Source: Verrucolacustris sp044348085 (GTDB lineage: Bacteria; Verrucomicrobiota; Verrucomicrobiia; Methylacidiphilales; Verrucolacustridaceae). Taken from it: a DNA stretch of 64,000 bases. The notes beneath the pieces are model-generated. The model searched no databases, was not told the DNA's origin, and saw only the letters and a list, made by a program, of their open reading frames with translations. Below, piece by piece: positions 61,731 to 64,000 of this stretch (position 1 is its first letter; each line of letters begins with the position of its first letter). The stretch spans positions 62,001 through 126,000 of the forward strand of contig JBIKTM010000003.1 in the NCBI GenBank assembly GCA_044348085.1, written 5' to 3'. Made by a program: the position numbers and the translations under genes.

Positions 61731-62120
61731 TTAAGGGACGAGGAAAATCTTACCCGTGTACGGGCACTTCACTTCTGTTCCAGGTGCAAAACCCTTCACA
61801 TCCACCAAGCCCGCATAAGGCGCATACGGGCTTCGCACCATTCCTGTCTTACCGGAAACTTTTTCCCCCTTAGGATAACTGGCTTTCGTAGGAGTGCTCT
61901 TCTCCGCGGTTTCAGGCGGAGTCCAAGGCTTCTTCTCCTCACTCCCAGCTGTTTGTGGTTTCGAAGCTGAGGAACTCTCCGCAGGAGTATCACTCGCTGC
62001 AGGTGTCGTCGTATCTCCATAGGTCGTCGTTACGTCTTCCGCATCGCCAGGAACGGTGCAACCCGTCCAAACAAAGGCGACACCAAGGCAACCCACCCAT
62101 GCAATCCATCGAAAATTCAT
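61731..62120 (-). CDS. Lipoprotein with a verrucomicrobial-type PYTGKIF tail
   Basis: This protein of about 129 residues begins MNFRWIAWVG and has a lipobox ending VWTGC, so it is expected to be lipid-anchored in the envelope. A low-complexity Thr/Ser/Pro region follows. The C-terminus has SPYAP, LVDVKGF and VKCPYTGKIF. I know similar C-termini from other Verrucomicrobiota but no function. The ATG at 62120 gives a proper signal peptide; an earlier in-frame start lies eight codons upstream. Confidence 0.75.
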   Translation of the reverse strand: MNFRWIAWVGCLGVAFVWTGCTVPGDAEDVTTTYGDTTTPAASDTPAESSSASKPQTAGSEEKKPWTPPETAEKSTPTKASYPKGEKVSGKTGMVRSPYAPYAGLVDVKGFAPGTEVKCPYTGKIFLVP

Positions 62121-62140
62121 ATTTTGTAAGCCTATCACAG

Positions 62141-64000
62141 TCACTTCTTTGGGGCAATCCTTCCCTCTTTCTTGCGGAAAGTCACCTTCAAGCGTCCTTC
62201 CGCCTTTTCTCCGGGCTTGAGATCCAAATGTTGGCCAAAAAGAACGCAGTTACCCTGACGAATCGGGCCCTCAGGCCCTCGCTCCACATCTAAAAGAGGA
62301 TATCCCCAGGCCAAGGGAAGATTTTCTGAAGCCAAAGTAACTTCAAACCCATCCGTAGTCACAGCCACCACCCGTGTTACTCCCGACCCGTGCCACATCT
62401 CTTTGTCAGATTTCTTGGTTTCCCCGAATTGCCAAACTCCCCGACCCGACTGATCTGGCCCCAAATTCAAATTCAGCTCCGTCGCGAAGTTTGCCTCCAG
62501 AGGCAGTTTACCCGTATTCGTGATTCGATATGAAACTTCGATTAAGCCTCCCGCCGCATCGATCGCATAGGTTTTTTCCAGCAAGCACGGCATCCGTGTA
62601 CCCACGCGATACAATCCCCCGTCCCGTTCCAGCGCCAGTGTCACCCGGCTGCCCGTTTGCCGCATCTGCTTAATCTCAAACGGCTGCAGAATAAAATCTC
62701 CCAGTTCAGGGTACGTTCCTGCCGACAACTGCTCGACGGAAGTTCCCTTTGCAAAAAAGTGATCCTGAAAAAGTCGCCTCTCGTACCAGTCCACAGGACC
62801 TACGCTTGCTCCGTTCACTCCTTCATCTCGTCGCGTCAACACATCCGCTAAATTTTTTCCCAGTTCAGGCAACCCGACCTCTAGACAAGCCCCACCCAAG
62901 TGTGGTGCAAACAGCAGGCTCAACGCAGGATGCCCCGCTACCACCTCCATCTGCCCATCCGCATTCACATCTTCCCGTACCAGATCCGTTTCAGCCTGAC
63001 CTGCCCTCATCTCCGCCTCGGCCATCAGGAGCTCCCGCCACAGTGCCCCCCGCAAATGGGGCAAGTGAACGCCCCCTTGCGTACCATGCCACTGCGCTGT
63101 CGAACACTGCGCCCGCCACAACCGGTCCAGCACCGCACGAGCTCCAGGAAAAGAGCTCTTCCCTTTCAACCTGCGACCCAACATCAAATTTTTTCGATAA
63201 AGAAGGTTTAACTCCTCATAACGCACGCGAAAGGAAGACCACGACCCCCCTCGAAAAAACGGGAGCCACTTCCCAGCGTCAAACCTCTGCGCTAATTGCC
63301 CTCGCTCACGGAAATACTCCTTCCTGGCTACTCCGGGCAAAGACCAACCCCCCAACTCCGCAGGCGTCCCTGGGGGCAGAGAAACTCGCCCCCGAGGACT
63401 CTGCCTCTCCAACTGGCGTTGCCCCGTCAACGTGTTCACCCAGCTAGCCGACTCCTGCAATCTGGCAAAAAGAGTATCCAAATACCCAGCTACCCCGCCC
63501 GTTACCTGATTCCAATTCTCCAGATTCGCCGCCAAGGTCAGGGTGATGTCCTCCCCCCGATTTGCCATCCTTCGCAAATAACCAAACACCTCATCCAACG
63601 GCGCGTGTGGAATCAGCCGCGCTAAATCAGGACACGTCGGGAAGACCGACAACAGATTTCCAGCCTGATCGGTCACATAGTGGCCATTCATTTTTGCCGG
63701 AATGATTCCCGCTTGCTGGAAAAAAGACCCTTCCACAAACGAATACTTCAATCCCCCTCGGCTAAACGCACCGCACAAGGACGGCCCCCAAACCCCCTCC
63801 GCCAACCAGGCCCCCACAGGCTGCGCCCCCAACTTCTCCTTCAACCAACTATTCATTTTTGCGATCTGCCCGTCCCGATCCTCTTCAGGCCACTCCACCA
63901 AGACAGGCTCATAAAATCCTCCCGACATCATCTCGACTCTTCCCGTGGCTACCAACTCCTTCACCTTCTTGACCAAATCCGCATGCCGCTCCCCCCATGC
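62141..64000 (-). CDS. GH57-type alpha-amylase/glucanotransferase, 3' part (cut by window edge)
   Basis: At least 619 residues of this long protein are visible; the reading frame remains open to base 64000. The visible part begins WGERHADLVKKVKEL and includes VEMMSGGFYEP, which is the GH57 pattern (glycoside hydrolases of alpha-amylase or 4-alpha-glucanotransferase type). A long beta-rich C-terminal region (about 340-610), as in DUF1925/DUF1926 proteins, follows. The catalytic domain start and any signal peptide lie outside. A role in glycogen or alpha-glucan turnover is likely. Confidence 0.83.
   Translation of the reverse strand, partial: AWGERHADLVKKVKELVATGRVEMMSGGFYEPVLVEWPEEDRDGQIAKMNSWLKEKLGAQPVGAWLAEGVWGPSLCGAFSRGGLKYSFVEGSFFQQAGIIPAKMNGHYVTDQAGNLLSVFPTCPDLARLIPHAPLDEVFGYLRRMANRGEDITLTLAANLENWNQVTGGVAGYLDTLFARLQESASWVNTLTGQRQLERQSPRGRVSLPPGTPAELGGWSLPGVARKEYFRERGQLAQRFDAGKWLPFFRGGSWSSFRVRYEELNLLYRKNLMLGRRLKGKSSFPGARAVLDRLWRAQCSTAQWHGTQGGVHLPHLRGALWRELLMAEAEMRAGQAETDLVREDVNADGQMEVVAGHPALSLLFAPHLGGACLEVGLPELGKNLADVLTRRDEGVNGASVGPVDWYERRLFQDHFFAKGTSVEQLSAGTYPELGDFILQPFEIKQMRQTGSRVTLALERDGGLYRVGTRMPCLLEKTYAIDAAGGLIEVSYRITNTGKLPLEANFATELNLNLGPDQSGRGVWQFGETKKSDKEMWHGSGVTRVVAVTTDGFEVTLASENLPLAWGYPLLDVERGPEGPIRQGNCVLFGQHLDLKPGEKAEGRLKVTFRKKEGRIAPKK

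Noticed and set aside
1..64000. CRISPR arrays, tRNA and rRNA genes
   Set aside because: I found no regularly spaced short repeats and no cloverleaf or rRNA-like sequences. The repeats present are long pairs explained by rearrangement.

Overview
The window looks like a chromosomal segment of a Gram-negative bacterium, most likely of the phylum Verrucomicrobiota. The evidence is a Kdo transferase (lipopolysaccharide core), a futalosine-pathway menaquinone gene (mqnC), a membrane pyrophosphatase, and a small lipoprotein ending in a CPYTGKIF-type tail that I associate with Verrucomicrobiota. The phylum call is an inference; there is no rRNA gene in the window. No tRNA, rRNA or CRISPR array was seen.

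Left core (1-22.6 kb): a fatty-acid, translation and envelope block runs rightward (acpP end, fabF, rpmE, prfA, prmC, coaD, a YceD-like gene, rpmF, plsX, fabH, a SPOUT methyltransferase). A leftward run follows (aroB, dprA, topB, a Xer-type recombinase, waaA). Then come folE2, a TauE/SafE permease, an ABC-F ATPase, umuD/umuC, a beta-barrel porin and an exported protein of unknown function. The + strand is strikingly C-rich here whichever strand is coding.

Accessory island (about 23.0-49.65 kb): this lacks that strand bias and is partly much richer in G+C. Its left end is a scar: a 5'-truncated pgeF copy fused at ACCCCC to a 304-bp copy of the 3' end of the porin gene. Its right end is a decayed IS91-family transposase that abuts the last codons of the intact pgeF. 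Inside are two diverged copies of one gene set: an MpaB/DUF2236-type oxygenase fused to a cyclic-nucleotide-binding-like domain, an MFS transporter starting on a GTGA overlap, an acyl-lipid desaturase, and a membrane acyltransferase with ankyrin repeats inserted in a loop. Copy A (29-40 kb) is joined by a cytochrome P450, a phospholipase-D-like protein, a PlsC-type acyltransferase and a DevBCA-type exporter. Copy B (40.2-48.8 kb) is joined by BtaA/BtaB-like betaine-lipid enzymes and a short-chain dehydrogenase. A glycosyltransferase, a small unknown protein, an aldehyde dehydrogenase and another dehydrogenase lie at 23.6-27.8 kb. I read the island as a mosaic encoding synthesis, oxidative modification and export of an unusual membrane lipid. 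This duplicated module is the best candidate for an undescribed system in the window.

Right core (49.7-64 kb): a marR-tolC-pgeF operon, hppA, cstA, a small exported protein, a leftward run (Lrp/AsnC regulator, aminotransferase, CrtI-like oxidoreductase, ACT-domain protein, mqnC), a lipoprotein, and the 3' part of a GH57-type glycoside hydrolase cut by the window edge.
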